NCBI GenBank assembly: GCA_039707465.1
Contig: CM077645.1
Span: forward strand, 160,091,003 to 160,155,002
DNA: 64,000 bases
Direction of reading: 5' to 3'
Origin: Rhabdophis nuchalis
Taxonomy: Eukaryota; Chordata; Lepidosauria; Squamata; Natricidae
The notes under the pieces were generated by a model. That model saw nothing but the letters and a program-made list of their open reading frames with translations, was not told the DNA's origin and searched no databases. Within the stretch, counting starts at the first letter, position 1; every line of letters begins with the position of its first letter. Made by a program: the position numbers and the translations under genes. This document shows positions 46,396 through 56,685 of the stretch, piece after piece.

Positions 46396-46657
46396 CTTCA
46401 CATTTTATATTGAAAAAGTTTTATTGAGTTTTACAAATTTTTAAGTAGGGTAGGGTAAGGTGAATTGAGAAAATATTTTGAGAACTTTCACGTCGAGATC
46501 GTTGGCCCCCTCCGGGGCTTCTTAACAAAACATAGATAATACATATTTCAATGGTACTACAAGGTGAAGAGAAGTGCATACATCATTGTAAATTCCAAAT
46601 TCTATGCTAGCAATCGTGTACAAACATCCAAACAAAAGTTATACTCTATTTAAAAAG

Positions 46658-47512
46658 TCATTTTTTAGATCTAAGTCTCTTGGCAATTGTGTCTTCTTGT
46701 TCTCCTCCCTGACCCCCAGTGGGCAGGGCCGTGGCCCCCTCCACTCCTCCAGTTTCATCCCCCAGGATAGAGGAATATTTTTTAAGAAAGGCTTCCGCCT
46801 CAGCAACTGTTTTAATCCTTACTCTTCCTCCTTCCCAGAACACCAACATCCCTTCTGGCATCACCCACTTGAACCAAATCCCCTGGTTAAACAATTTTTT
46901 AGATAAGAAGGAATATTTCCTCCTCACCTCTCTAATCTTTTTCGGGATCTGCTTCAAGATAGTGACTTCCTTTTGTTGGTACATTAACGGACCCTCTCTC
47001 TGCGCCCTCAATATTCCCTCCCTGGTAGACCTTCTAACAAATTTAATATGTATCTCTCTGGGTAGTTCATTTATCCTGGCATATGCTGAATTTATTCTAT
47101 AAGCCAGGTCAATGTCCCCCCTGATCTCTTCCTTAGGTTTGTGTAAGTAGTCTGATAAAATTGTGCTCATAAGATCAGGAAGGCATTCACCAGATTCTTC
47201 CAAAATGTTCTGAAATCTTAAAAAATATGACATCCTTTCAAAATCCATCCTAGACATATGACCAGTTAAATCTCCAATTTCAGTATTAACATTTTTAAGT
47301 TCTCCCTTTGCCCCAGCCAGCCCCACTTCCAACTCTTCAGTCTTCTGAATATTCTGCATCAATTTCTTCTGTGTCTCCAAAAGCTCTAATTTAGAACTGC
47401 AGTGATCTTTTCTAAGATCTTTAATTTCCAGTACCAAAGAGTGTAACACTTCCTCCATAGCTGTCATTCTTGCTTCGATGCCTGGTTGTTCTGGTTGCTT
47501 TTTAGAAGCCAT
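46658..47512 (-). CDS. L1 ORF1p-like RNA-binding protein, 284 aa, intact
   Basis: This frame has the same stop and C-terminal tail (KRLRSKK) as the copy at 7167-8015. Residues about 10-95 form a predicted coiled coil (IEARMTAMEEVLHSLVLEIK and following). The RRM-like part runs from YFLRFQNILEESGECLPDLM to KFVRRSTREGIL. The C-terminal domain contains ILKQIPKKIREVRRKYSFLS and MPEGMLVFWEGGRVRIKT. Compared with copy 1, changes in the last 225 residues are mostly conservative (I/V, K/R, D/E, F/Y), while the first 55 residues are poorly alignable. Known L1 ORF1p is a trimeric RNA chaperone; the same role is inferred. No RT follows, so mobility would depend on another LINE. The frame at 46719-47102 on the other strand is a shadow. 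Confidence 0.9.
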   Translation of the reverse strand: MASKKQPEQPGIEARMTAMEEVLHSLVLEIKDLRKDHCSSKLELLETQKKLMQNIQKTEELEVGLAGAKGELKNVNTEIGDLTGHMSRMDFERMSYFLRFQNILEESGECLPDLMSTILSDYLHKPKEEIRGDIDLAYRINSAYARINELPREIHIKFVRRSTREGILRAQREGPLMYQQKEVTILKQIPKKIREVRRKYSFLSKKLFNQGIWFKWVMPEGMLVFWEGGRVRIKTVAEAEAFLKKYSSILGDETGGVEGATALPTGGQGGEQEDTIAKRLRSKK

Positions 47513-48373
47513 GGTAAGCTGTTTAAGTCAGTGCCACTAAGATGGCGTTTTTTGGGTGCGGCCGCTGGAGCAAGTCCAGAGAAAAAGTTCAAATCAGAGT
47601 TGTAGAAAGTTATAAAATCCAGAGAGAAAAGCAATTTTCACAGTCAATTATGAAGACAAAGAAGGCACTCCAGGGAAGGAATCAATTAATCACAAAAATC
47701 CTCCATTGGTAGAGAGAGACAGTCCAGGTCACAAAGGAATGTTGGAAATTTTCCATAAAGAATAGTCATTTAAGAACAAAGGGAAGCCATCTTCCCCCGC
47801 CCAATCTGGAAGCCAGCAGGAGAAAGCAACAGAGAAAATTGTTCCAATAAAGCCGGACTTAGATACATTGTAGCTAGAAACAAACCGCAAGGGACTTTCA
47901 CTTCTTCAACAAAGTCCGGATGAGAAATATCCGCTTCCTCGCACTCGAGGAGCCATTTCCAAACGCCGCTGCTGTAAATCCGAGGGGGGGTTTAACAAAC
48001 ACCCCCCTCCATCGTTTCTTTTAGTCAAAGCTGCCAGCAAAAAAGTCAAAGTCACTTACACTCCACCTCGCCGCCAAAGCCCCGGCAAAGCCATCCGGCT
48101 CGAACACTCCCGCTCTCTCCAAATCAGCTATTTGTTACCGTCCTCCGTTGGCAAAGGGAACCAAGCCCCCCGCAGCATGTCTTCTTCCTCCTAGACCGAA
48201 GACAAGGACCCCCCCCTGGCCGCAGCCAGGCTAGGAAAGGTCCAGGCAAGCCGATCTTACGGGGGGGTCCCTAAAAAGGCACACCCCGCCCCGTTTGGGG
48301 CCGGAAAAAGAACAAAACGGCAGACGAGTCCCAGGACTCGTCCGTCGCCGCCAGAAGCCGGAACAGGAAGTCC
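47513..48373 (-). promoter_or_regulatory. 5' UTR / probable internal promoter of ORF1-only LINE copy 2
   Basis: CpG-rich toward the element start (48180-48373) and A/T-richer toward ORF1. A block next to the ORF start (acccaaaaaacgccatctta on the minus strand) is shared with copy 1. The upstream ATG seen in copy 1 is not present. Promoter function is inferred from LINE biology. Confidence 0.55.
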
Positions 48374-48382
48374 CTTCACATT

Positions 48383-48911
48383 GTACCTATCATAGAAAGA
48401 ATATATTTCAGTCCTTCTCCTCCCTTGCTCCATGAAATACTCAGCTAAAAGTTAAATTAGTTCATCTTGATGCAGCCGAAATATTCTCTACTGTGAAACA
48501 GATTGTGCTAATCATTTGCCAAATAATGCCGTTTTTTAGTTAGTCTGCACCCTCTGATTGAAGATGTTTGAAGAAAGCAATATATTGAATCCCAATCAAA
48601 TAACAAAATAATCACCTATTTAAGGCAAAATCTATCAAACTAGAAAATTAGAATAGTATTAGAGTCTATGTATATGGAAGCATTTTAACCTCCATGCCTG
48701 GGAGGCAGGAAAGTGGGTCACAGGTTGTTTAGGAGTTCATGGTCAATAGGATAACCATAGGCTTGTTCCAAGTCATCATGGCCTCTACTTACCTGACGAG
48801 CCATACACTAGATTTGGTTTTCACTTCTAAATAATTTGTTAATTTGTCGACATGCTAATTGGTGGTCATGATCAGATAACTATGTGGTTTCCTTGATAGT
48901 TGATCAATATC
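48383..48911. other. Unique AT-rich sequence
   Basis: No gene or repeat family recognised. Confidence 0.35.
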
Positions 48912-49138
48912 ACCATGACAGCCATAGTTAGAATGCAGTACTGCAAGCTACTTCTGCTGACTTCCAGCTGCCGGCAGTTCGAGTCTCACAGGCTCAAGGT
49001 TGACTCAACCTTCCATCCTTCTGAGGTCAGTAAAATGAGGACTTGAATTGTTGGGGGCAATATGCTAACTCTGTAAAGTGGCTTAGAGAGGGCTATAAAG
49101 CACTGTGATATAAGTCTAAGTGATATTGCCATTTATAC
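48912..49138 (+). mobile_element. tRNA-headed SINE (type A), copy 2
   Basis: The head 'cagccatagttagaatgcagtactgcaagc' is followed by 'cagttcgagtctcac' (B-box region), 'catccttctgaggtcagtaaaatgagga', 'gttgggggcaatatgctaa' and the tail 'gatataagtctaagtgatattgcc'. Same family as 33663-33893. Confidence 0.8.
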
Positions 49139-50051
49139 CCACATACATTAAGTAATGGATGCTGAAATAATTCTCATTTTAGCTTTGTGTTTGGTGACAT
49201 AATACCAAGCTCCAAAAACAAGCAAACAAAATGCAGAAGAACCTTCTGAACATTTTCTTGTATTGTTCCTCCCTTATAGATAGAAATCTTGCTAAACTAA
49301 AGCAAGACACTTGCATCATTAAAGACATACCCAGAATTTCTAGGGAGGAGCTTTCCTAACTCTCTTGCTCACAAACAAACTATCTCAACTTCACCATCTC
49401 TTGCTCTTCTGGAATGCACTTTCCCCCTTCATGGAACTCTGGACTACATTCCATCACACATGAACCAGGAAGCATGCCTTCTGGCCATTTGCTTCCATTT
49501 TCATTTTTTTAACTGGCCAGTCTTTCCCAAATGGATGCTTTCCCATTGAAGACTAACTTTTCCAGAACTTCTAAAATTCTCTAAAGTTATATGAAAAGAG
49601 GGATTTATAGTCCCGTGTCAGATTAGGGGAGACTGATATAAAAAATAGCGCTAATTTGACATTAGGGAGAGCAAATGTATTATTGCAGGCAAGTAAAACC
49701 AGGGCAGGTCTTAGCCATTCAAACTGATCACTGACCATTTGAATGGGCTTCTGGTGCACCCTCTCTTCCAGCTTCCCCTGAGGTTACTTAAGAGTGTTTA
49801 AGGACAGAGTTAAAAGAAGGAAAGCCTGAGCCAGTTCATAAAACAACCACTAATCCCTTAAGAGCTTCATATTATAAATTTGATAGCCTTCCATTTTTTA
49901 GCAAAAGTGTGGTAAACAAAAGCATTCACAAAATAAATAAGTAAAAGCTGAATGCAGTTAGTTCTCCTTACATACTTTTATATTAAAATCATTAAAGTTG
50001 GGCACAATGGTCATGGTCACTTGGGGACTATATACACCGGTGTGAGCAGCT
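49139..50051. other. Unique sequence
   Basis: No gene recognised. The 62-codon frame at 49571-49759 has no domain. Confidence 0.35.
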
Positions 50052-50157
50052 ATGGCAACTTTATGATCTGTGGAGTTCAACTCTCAGAATTCCTGAGTGA
50101 CCCATGCTGGCCCAGGAATTCTGGAAGTTGAAGTCTACAGGTCATAAAGTTGCCACA
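50052..50157. mobile_element. Small palindromic MITE, copy 2
   Basis: 'atggcaactttatgatctgtggagttcaactctcagaattcc' pairs with 'ggaattctggaagttgaagtctacaggtcataaagttgcca'. This is a clean hairpin element of about 105 bp, homologous to 3421-3519. Confidence 0.8.
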
Positions 50158-50563
50158 ATTGCCCATCCCTGGTATATACCTTCTATTGTTAACACCCCCA
50201 TACAGTGGTACAATTCATCCAGTTCTATCCAGTTCGGGTGAAGTGGTAGCGGTAGTGGCAGAAGGCTCCACCCACCTGCCCAGACATCATCACGTCCCAT
50301 TTTTGACACTCTGAGCATGTGTGGAGGTGGCACGTGTGCTCACATTTGCCAATCGGTAGCAAAGGTACGTTGATTTCATCCCTATCTCCATATATATGTG
50401 TGTGTCAGAAGAGCAGAGTATATTTTTTCCCATTAAATATTCAAATAGGAGCATCTATGGTGGGACATTTAAAAAATCACTATGGCAGCTTTGGCTATGC
50501 AATTGAAGCCTCGCCTTTTTTGCAATTGATACATGTAAAAACAGGATATAGCTTCATTTGCAA

Positions 50564-50566
<3 letters not shown>
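50158..50566. other. Possible decayed MITE then unique sequence
   Basis: 50187-50380 ('cagtggtacaattcatccag ... ggtacgttgatttcatccc') looks like a degraded hAT-type MITE whose ends were once inverted repeats. Confidence is low. The rest is unique. Confidence 0.3.
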
Positions 50567-50640
<74 letters not shown>

Positions 50641-50745
50641 ATTTATTTAATTTATATACTGCCCTTCTCCCTCTCGGGACTCAGGGCGGTGAACAGCCAC
50701 AGTAAAAACAGAAAATACAAAAGTTAAAATAACATTTTAAATAGC
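50567..50745 (-). mobile_element. L2/CR1-like LINE 3' end with long (AAT)n tail, minus strand
   Basis: A perfect (TTA)n array at 50567-50639 abuts 'tatactgcccttctccctctcgggactcagggcggtgaacag', the reverse complement of the L2-like 3' hairpin. The array is the expanded LINE tail. The poly-leucine frame across it is an artefact. Confidence 0.8.
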
Positions 50746-51889
50746 ATCTTGATTTTTTTTTAAAAAAAGAATATTTATTTTTAAAAAGTTCTCTGGACAA
50801 AAACTAATCAGCATAGTTATTCCTGTATGTATGCATCTTAACTCATATTTGCATATTCTTAAAAATAAATTCATACATACATTTTTGTTTGTAATGTTAC
50901 CCTTAGAATTTGTATAGCCCCAGTCAAAGTAGAATTATGCTCTATTATGCTATATTTTGCTTTGAACATGAAGTATATATACAGTATATCAAAATTATCT
51001 GTTCCCCACCGAAGCCAGTTATACTCCTACAAAAATCTGAGATCTAAAATGTTGATGATTATCTATAATCAATAATTGTAATATACTAATAATAAAATTG
51101 CAGTACTGACATCATTACATTGATGCTTAAACAATCCAACCTTATTCAGAGCCAGTTATATCTATGCCTGTTACATAGAAATATTGATATTTTAATAAAG
51201 GTAGCCAAAACCTTTCCACGTGCAAAAGATAATTATTCAACAAAAACATATTTAATAGAAAACAGCTGAAAGATAGGAAAGAGATCTCAAGCCTTTCCCC
51301 CCTTTCTCATTTAAAATTATTGACAAAATGTAAAGGGAAATAAATGTTTTTATTTTTTGAGATGTTTTACTTTCCTCCGAATCAAAATGTTGACTGTCAG
51401 AAAGTCAACCATCCCAATCCTCATAAGGCTGGTTTATATTATCAATTATCTTAAGTAACACATCTTTAACTTAAAAGTCTATAATATACCGATACATTTC
51501 AAAAAAGGCAAAATAGAAAGGGTTGGCGTGAAAAGAAAGTCAACAGCTTCTAATAAAATCACCTTTCTTTATCTCTTCTGAATAAGAATAACAATGGTTG
51601 TCTTTCTTTGATAGAACTTGGGTTCTCTATAAAATCTCACTGACCTGTACATGATCCAGGATCAAAGATATTAGCTAAATTAACTAACAACTGATTGCAA
51701 CAATAATTACTCAGGAGAAAAGGCATCATGTATTGACACTGAGTTTACTCCCAGGAAAACATAGATAGGATTGCAGGACAAAAGAAACTCTGGATCATTC
51801 TCAAGAGTTTAGAGACTATTCAGGTCCTCCTATTATGAATATCTTGTTCCCTAAAATTCACCAACAACACCACTCTCTTTTTTATGAAA
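50746..51889. other. Unique AT-rich sequence
   Basis: No gene or repeat family recognised. Confidence 0.4.
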
Positions 51890-51987
51890 CCTATTGTTAA
51901 GTCCTCAGGTCTACAACCGTGCCAGCAAGTCTGGTGAACTCTGAGTCACCACATTCCGGAACGGAGCCGGCAGTAGACTGTCTAGAA

Positions 51988-53270
51988 CAGGGGTCCCCAA
52001 CCCCCGGGCCGCGGACCGGTGCCGGTCCGTGGCTGGATAGGAGCCGGGCCGCAGGGCCGGAGAGGAGGAGGAGGGAGGAGGGGGCAGCCGACGGTGGGAC
52101 TCCTGCGCGCCGCAGCAAAACAGCCCGCAGATTCCCTTCCTTCCTGCCCCCCCAGAACTTCCCCAACCGGCATGCCACCCACTCGTCCTTTTCCAGGAGC
52201 TGCGGAGGTTCCTCCCCCCCACCCCACCCCCACCCCACGGAGCCTTCTCAAGCTCCTGGAAGGAGCCTGACCGAGCGCACGAGGGACCAAGCGTGGAAGC
52301 GGCCGCCCGGGCGGGGCAGGCTAAGGCTAGTGAGCGAGTCGAGCCGAGCTGAGGAGACTCCGCGGTGGGGAGGGGGGGGGGCGGGACGACGACAGACCGA
52401 CAGAGAGAGGCAGACACAGAGAGAGACAGGGTGGGAGGGAATCAGAGAGAGTCTCTCTCACACACACACACACGGAGGGAAGGAGGGAGAGAAAGATAGA
52501 CAGGCACAGAATGAATGATTTAAGTGCCTGAATGCGAGACAGACAGACACACACACACACACACAGAGTGACAGAGATGGGCGGACGAAGGAGAGAGAGA
52601 CAGAAAGAAAAAGAGAGAAAGAAAAAGAAAGTGGGAGAGAGAGAGAAAGTAAGAGAGAGAGAGAGAAAGACAAACAGAAAAAGAGACAAAGGAAAGAAAG
52701 AAAAAGAAAGAGAGGGAAAGAAAGAAAAAGAGACAGAAAGAGAAAGAAAGAGAGGGAGAGGGAAAGAGAAAGAGAGAAAGAGAAAGAAATAAAGAGAGAG
52801 AGAAAGAGGGAAAGAAAGAAAAAATGAGAGAGAAAGAAAGAGAGAGAAAGAGGGAGAGAAAGAGAAAGAAAGAGAGAGAGAGAGAAAGAGGGAAAGAGAG
52901 AGAAAGAGAAAGAAATAGAGAGAGAAAGAGGGAAAGAAAGAAAAAATGAGAGAGAAAGAAAGAGAGAACGTGGGAGAGAAAGAGAAAGAAAGAAAGAAAG
53001 AAAGAAAGAGAGAAAGACAAAGAAATAAAGAGAGAGAAAGAGAAAGAAAGAGGGAAGGAAAGAAAGAGAGAGAGAGAGAGAGAGAGAACTTATGACCACA
53101 ATTGAGCCCAAAAGTTTGGTTGCTAACCAAGACCATTGTTAAGTGAGTTTCACATTTTCCAAATTGGCCACGCCCACCCAGTCACATGACTGCTGAGCCA
53201 CTCAGCCGGTCCGCAGAGTTTTCTTTAAAATGAAACCGGTCCCTGGTGCAAAAAAGGTTGGGGACCCCTG
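51988..53270. mobile_element. hAT transposon derivative, 1283 bp, with GA-rich interior
   Basis: The ends caggggtccccaaccccc and ggttggggacccctg are inverted repeats. A perfect 8-bp duplication, GTCTAGAA, lies at 51980-51987 and 53271-53278, inside the solo LTR. The left 350 bp are GC-rich. About 52380-53087 is purine-rich (GA/GAAA) simple sequence. About 53095-53160 is a piece of the mariner-like MITE (family M), followed by the hAT right end. No transposase is recognised. Confidence 0.85.
52380..53087. repeat. (GA)n/(GAAA)n purine-rich minisatellite, about 700 bp
   Basis: Almost uninterrupted purine run of GAGA, GAAA and GGGA units with occasional C or T. Several serine/leucine/phenylalanine-rich minus-strand frames of up to 269 codons lie across it. 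They are translations of CT-rich repeat and should not be annotated as proteins. Confidence 0.95.
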
Positions 53271-53460
53271 GTCTAGAAAACAGATACAATGTTGCAGCTA
53301 GCTTGCTGCAAGGGTTCCTGTCTGAAAGCCTATATAAAGGGCTGTCAGACGGGGAAGCCTTGCCAGTAGTGATTCTTGTGCATTGTAAATAGTTGCTGAA
53401 TAAATGTTCCTGTTGATTGACCATGCCTGAGTCGGACTCCTTTGTCAATCTAACACCTAT

Positions 53461-54206
53461 GAGCCTGAACTTCTACTTCTCTAGAACCACAACTCAGTTC
53501 TGGCTGCCTCTTTTTGCAAGATGCTTAGCAGAAGGCCAGTTCTAATAACCATCTGCTATGTTCAGCATACCTTCTGATTCCCATTTTAATCCCAGTTGGA
53601 GTCTCATCCCTGATCCACTCTTTTTCATATCTCAAAATGTTCCTGGCACTCCTCGATGTGTTGTGGTTATAGCTGGAAACTCTTCCTCCCTAGAATTGGT
53701 GGGCCCTTGGGCCTGTCTCTCTCATCTCACTTTCTCCATCAGACTTGTTAAACTACGTGGTTGCTGTTAGCGACTGAGGTGCATAAGCAGATCAAATTGG
53801 CTACATAGCACTTGCTCAGACTGGTCATTAAGTGAATGAGCTTGGCAGAAACTGAACCATTTATTCCTCTCAATAAGATATGAGACCGATTTCAGTTGAC
53901 TTTTAAGTTTGCATTTTTATACTTCCGAATTTAGGAACATAAAAAGTTACCTTATTTTAAATCAGATCATTGGTCTACCTAGGCTGTTATTGTTTGCATA
54001 GATGGGCAGCTGGGGGGTTAATGGAGATATCAAAGACCAAAGAAAGAATTTTTGTATGGAAAGCAAATGCTATATCAATGAACTTTGAAAGCCACCTGGA
54101 ATCACTGAGAGTGAGTAGATTTTAACCTAGAAAGTTCAGTTCCTTATATTCTAGGTTCTGTGCCTATATTTTGACACAACTCCTTATTTAGGACCAAACT
54201 GTTTAG
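53461..54206. other. Unique sequence
   Basis: No gene or repeat family recognised to the right of the solo LTR. Confidence 0.4.
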
Positions 54207-54214
54207 GTCTATAC

Positions 54215-54348
54215 CAGGGGTGTCAAACTGGTGGGCCACAGGCCAGGTGCATTTTATGCAGGCCACATCCACCACAGCGTCCACCGATGGGAAAAACACA
54301 GTAAAACATCACGTGGCAGCAACATGGCGCTGTGAGTTTGACATGGTG
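54215..54348. mobile_element. hAT MITE (family H), copy, 134 bp
   Basis: The ends are caggggtgtcaaact and agtttgacatggtg. An 8-bp duplication GTCTATAC/GTCTATGC with one mismatch lies at 54207-54214 and 54349-54356. It has exactly the same length as the copy at 4668-4801 and a related interior ('gcattttatgcaggcca'). Confidence 0.85.
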
Positions 54349-54356
54349 GTCTATGC

Positions 54357-55920
54357 TGTAAGATTAAGTGATCATATCATCATCATCATCATCATCATTA
54401 TTGAAAAATGGAGGTTTCTAAAGCAATCTATATTTTAAAAAGAAAAAATAATAATAAGCTATATGTAGTCAGAGCAGCTGTCTTTCTTTGCAAATACCTT
54501 CTGTACGTGGGATTTTACTTTTTCTCTCTGTGATATTCAGTTCAAAACAAGATAATCATAGCCTAATTATAGCTTTGATCACATCTCATTAAAGAAGACA
54601 AAATTGATTCTATGTAGGTCACTTGATGCCTATGATGATCAAAACAGACACGTATCGTGATGATATCACTTTTAAAGGGATTGTGATAGAAAAACTGCAG
54701 CTGCTTCAGGTATTGCCAGTAAGGGCTGATTATGTACATACTTGTAAATTATGTTTATTGCATTACAATTAGTCAGGCTAACAGTGCATAATGGCAATAA
54801 CATCATTAAATATGTAAATAATAAATAATAGTAATATTACAGCAGGCAAGCCAGGATGCTTGACAGAAATGTGTACATTATTCAGTCAGCCTACTATTTC
54901 TTAGGGATTCAGCTATGGAAAAGTGCCAGTTTGCAAATGTAAAAGGAGTACTGCAGATGTTGAAAATAAGACTTTGCTGTTGTTTTTTGTTTTGATACCT
55001 AATCTGTGCATCAAGTGTTTTTTAAAAAAAAATGTAGTATTAAGAACAGACATTTCTTCCCCATTTTGCATTTCCTGAATCTTTATGTGAATTAAAATGC
55101 AGTTATATAGAAAATGAACTTGGAGATATCTAAAGTTTCCCAAAGTTTGTAACTCAAAAATTACTCATTTCACTTGCCTACAAAAATAATGCATGGGTTA
55201 GGAAAAATTTACACAGCAAAATGTCTATTAAGAGAAAATGCCCATAATTGCACATCGAGGGGTGTTTTTTTTCAGTCCTTCTTTAAAATTGGGGAAATTG
55301 TAACAATATAATCAAGTTAAAAGTTATGAAAGACAGAATGAGATGAAATAAGAGAAAGATACTTCAAGTTGAAGTAAGACGCATCCCCATGTGTCTGAGG
55401 ATTAATTTTATTAGAACCAAAATAAGCATGAGGGGTAAAAAAGTTCAGTGATTTAATTTCCAGCAAAAAAACCCTAGTAATCATTGGAAAATATGATTGT
55501 CCCAGTAACAGATCTAGAGGCAAAGTGGTTAGGCAGAAGAAGTGGTGAGAGGCTTTTGCTGCTTTTATTGACTATTTGAAATTTGTTTTATTTTTTAAAT
55601 TCTCTTTCCACTCAGAGCATTGAAGAAGAAGAGAAGAATTCCATAAATGCCCTAAATATCCCCCTGCAGTAAGAATACAATAGAGAGAGAAGGAGGGATG
55701 AGCCCAGAAGATCTACAGTACCTCCAACTACTATACCCTCTATCCAATCATCCCTTTCTTTTAGGCCTGATTTTTCCGATATGGGAAAAGAGCCATGGGA
55801 ACTGAATGGAGTTCCATATTAAATGGTCCCTTTGAAGGTTGCAGACCCACGTCCATTCTTGGAGAGAAACAAATGCTTCCTATCTCACAATTAGCACAAG
55901 AGTAGTTCTTATGTAAAAGC
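54357..55920. other. Unique sequence with an (ATC)n tract
   Basis: (ATC)n lies at about 54374-54398. No gene recognised. Short A- and T-runs occur near 55021-55031 and 55264-55272. Confidence 0.4.
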
Positions 55921-56158
55921 CATAGTGGCACAGTGGTCAGAGTGCAGTACTGCAGGCTACGTCTGCTGATTACCGGCTGGCTGCAGTTTGGCAGATCGCA
56001 TCTCACTGGGTTCAACATTGACTCAGCTTTCCATCCTTCCGAGGGGGGTAAAATGAGGACCCAGATTGTTGGGGGCAATATGCTGTGAACCGCTTAGAGA
56101 GGGCTGTAAAGCACTATGAAGCGGTATATAAGTCTAAGTGCTATTGCTATTGCTATTT
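55921..56158 (+). mobile_element. tRNA-headed SINE (type A), copy 3, with duplication
   Basis: A full-length copy from 'catagtggcacagtggtcagagtgcagtactgcagg' to the tail '(gctatt)n'. A 9-bp target-site duplication, TGTAAAAGC, lies at 55912-55920 and 56159-56167. This copy best defines the family ends. The opposite-strand 105-codon frame is chance. Confidence 0.88.
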
Positions 56159-56167
56159 TGTAAAAGC

Positions 56168-56441
56168 AAGAATTGATTAGGATTGATGCAGCACAGGAGG
56201 GAAAAAAAATGTTCCTCCCACTAAGGATGAAAGCTATCTTTGGAAACTTCAGTGCTGGGTCAAGTGCCGAACGTCAGGCATCCCTTTCTAAAGCGGCACT
56301 CAAATTTCATAACCAGAAGAAAGCCTTTTGTACGTAATCCATTACCAATAATGAGACAAACAGTGCAATGTTTCAAAATTTTAAGTTTCTCCTCTATGCT
56401 GAGTTTAGAGGCACTGGGTCTTGCAGAGGGGACATATAGGT
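56168..56441. other. Unique sequence
   Basis: No feature recognised. Confidence 0.35.
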
Positions 56442-56685
56442 CAGGGGTGAAATTCAACAGATTCTGACAGGTTCTGGAGAACCAGTAGTGGAAATTTTGA
56501 GTCATTTGGAGAACCAGCAAATACCACCTCTGGCTGGGCCCAGAGTGGGGTGGAAATGGGGATTTTGCAATAACCTTCCCCCAGGAGTAGGGAAAGAATG
56601 GAGATTTTGCAGTAACCTTCCCCTGCCACGCCCACTAAGCCACACCCACAGAACCGATAGTAGAAAAGTTTGAATTTCACTCACT
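56442..56685. mobile_element. hAT-like MITE (family N), 244 bp
   Basis: The left end caggggtgaaattcaacag and the right end 'gtttgaatttcactcact' form an inverted repeat with the right copy decayed. The interior includes 'ggttctggagaaccagtag' and 'ccacgcccactaagccacaccc'. I recognise this as a common snake/lizard MITE. A clean 8-bp duplication is not retained. Confidence 0.65.

Larger units (their letters stand above)
46405..48373 (-). mobile_element. Full-length ORF1-only LINE (HAL1-like), copy 2
   Basis: On the minus strand the element starts ggacttcctgttccggctt at 48373 and has an 861-bp CpG-rich 5' UTR. ORF1 lies at 47512-46658, followed by a 253-bp tail ending caataaaactttttcaatat near 46405. 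A 9-bp target-site duplication, CTTCACATT, lies at 46396-46404 and 48374-48382. Length (1969 bp), both termini and layout match copy 1 (1971 bp). The two copies have clearly diverged in the 5' UTR, the N-terminus of ORF1 and the tail, so they are not a recent segmental duplication. No ORF2 is present. Confidence 0.9.
51895..53455 (+). mobile_element. Solo LTR (TGTTA...TAACA), split by a hAT transposon
   Basis: Without the insertion the LTR is 270 bp: 51895-51987 plus 53279-53455. It starts TGTTAAG and ends CTAACA, with a perfect 5-bp duplication, CCTAT, at 51890-51894 and 53456-53460. A TATA box (tatataaag) lies at 53331-53339 and AATAAA at 53399-53404. No internal gag/pol and no second LTR are seen, so it is a solo LTR. 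A five-base duplication fits ERVs and Ty3/gypsy elements; the class is not settled. It is related to the LTR at 58575-58923. Confidence 0.88.

Noticed and set aside
46719..47102. 127-codon plus-strand frame
   Set aside because: Antisense shadow of the ORF1 at 46658-47512; likewise 7691-8090 minus opposite the other ORF1.
50319..50705. Poly-leucine frame
   Set aside because: Translation of a (TTA)n LINE tail.
52327..53136. Minus-strand frames up to 269 codons rich in Ser/Leu/Phe
   Set aside because: They are translations of a CT-rich simple repeat in several frames at once; no real protein.
53095..53160. Independent mariner-MITE insertion inside the hAT
   Set aside because: Only a partial left end is present with no TA pair, so it may be a captured piece of the hAT rather than a separate insertion; noted within the hAT entry.
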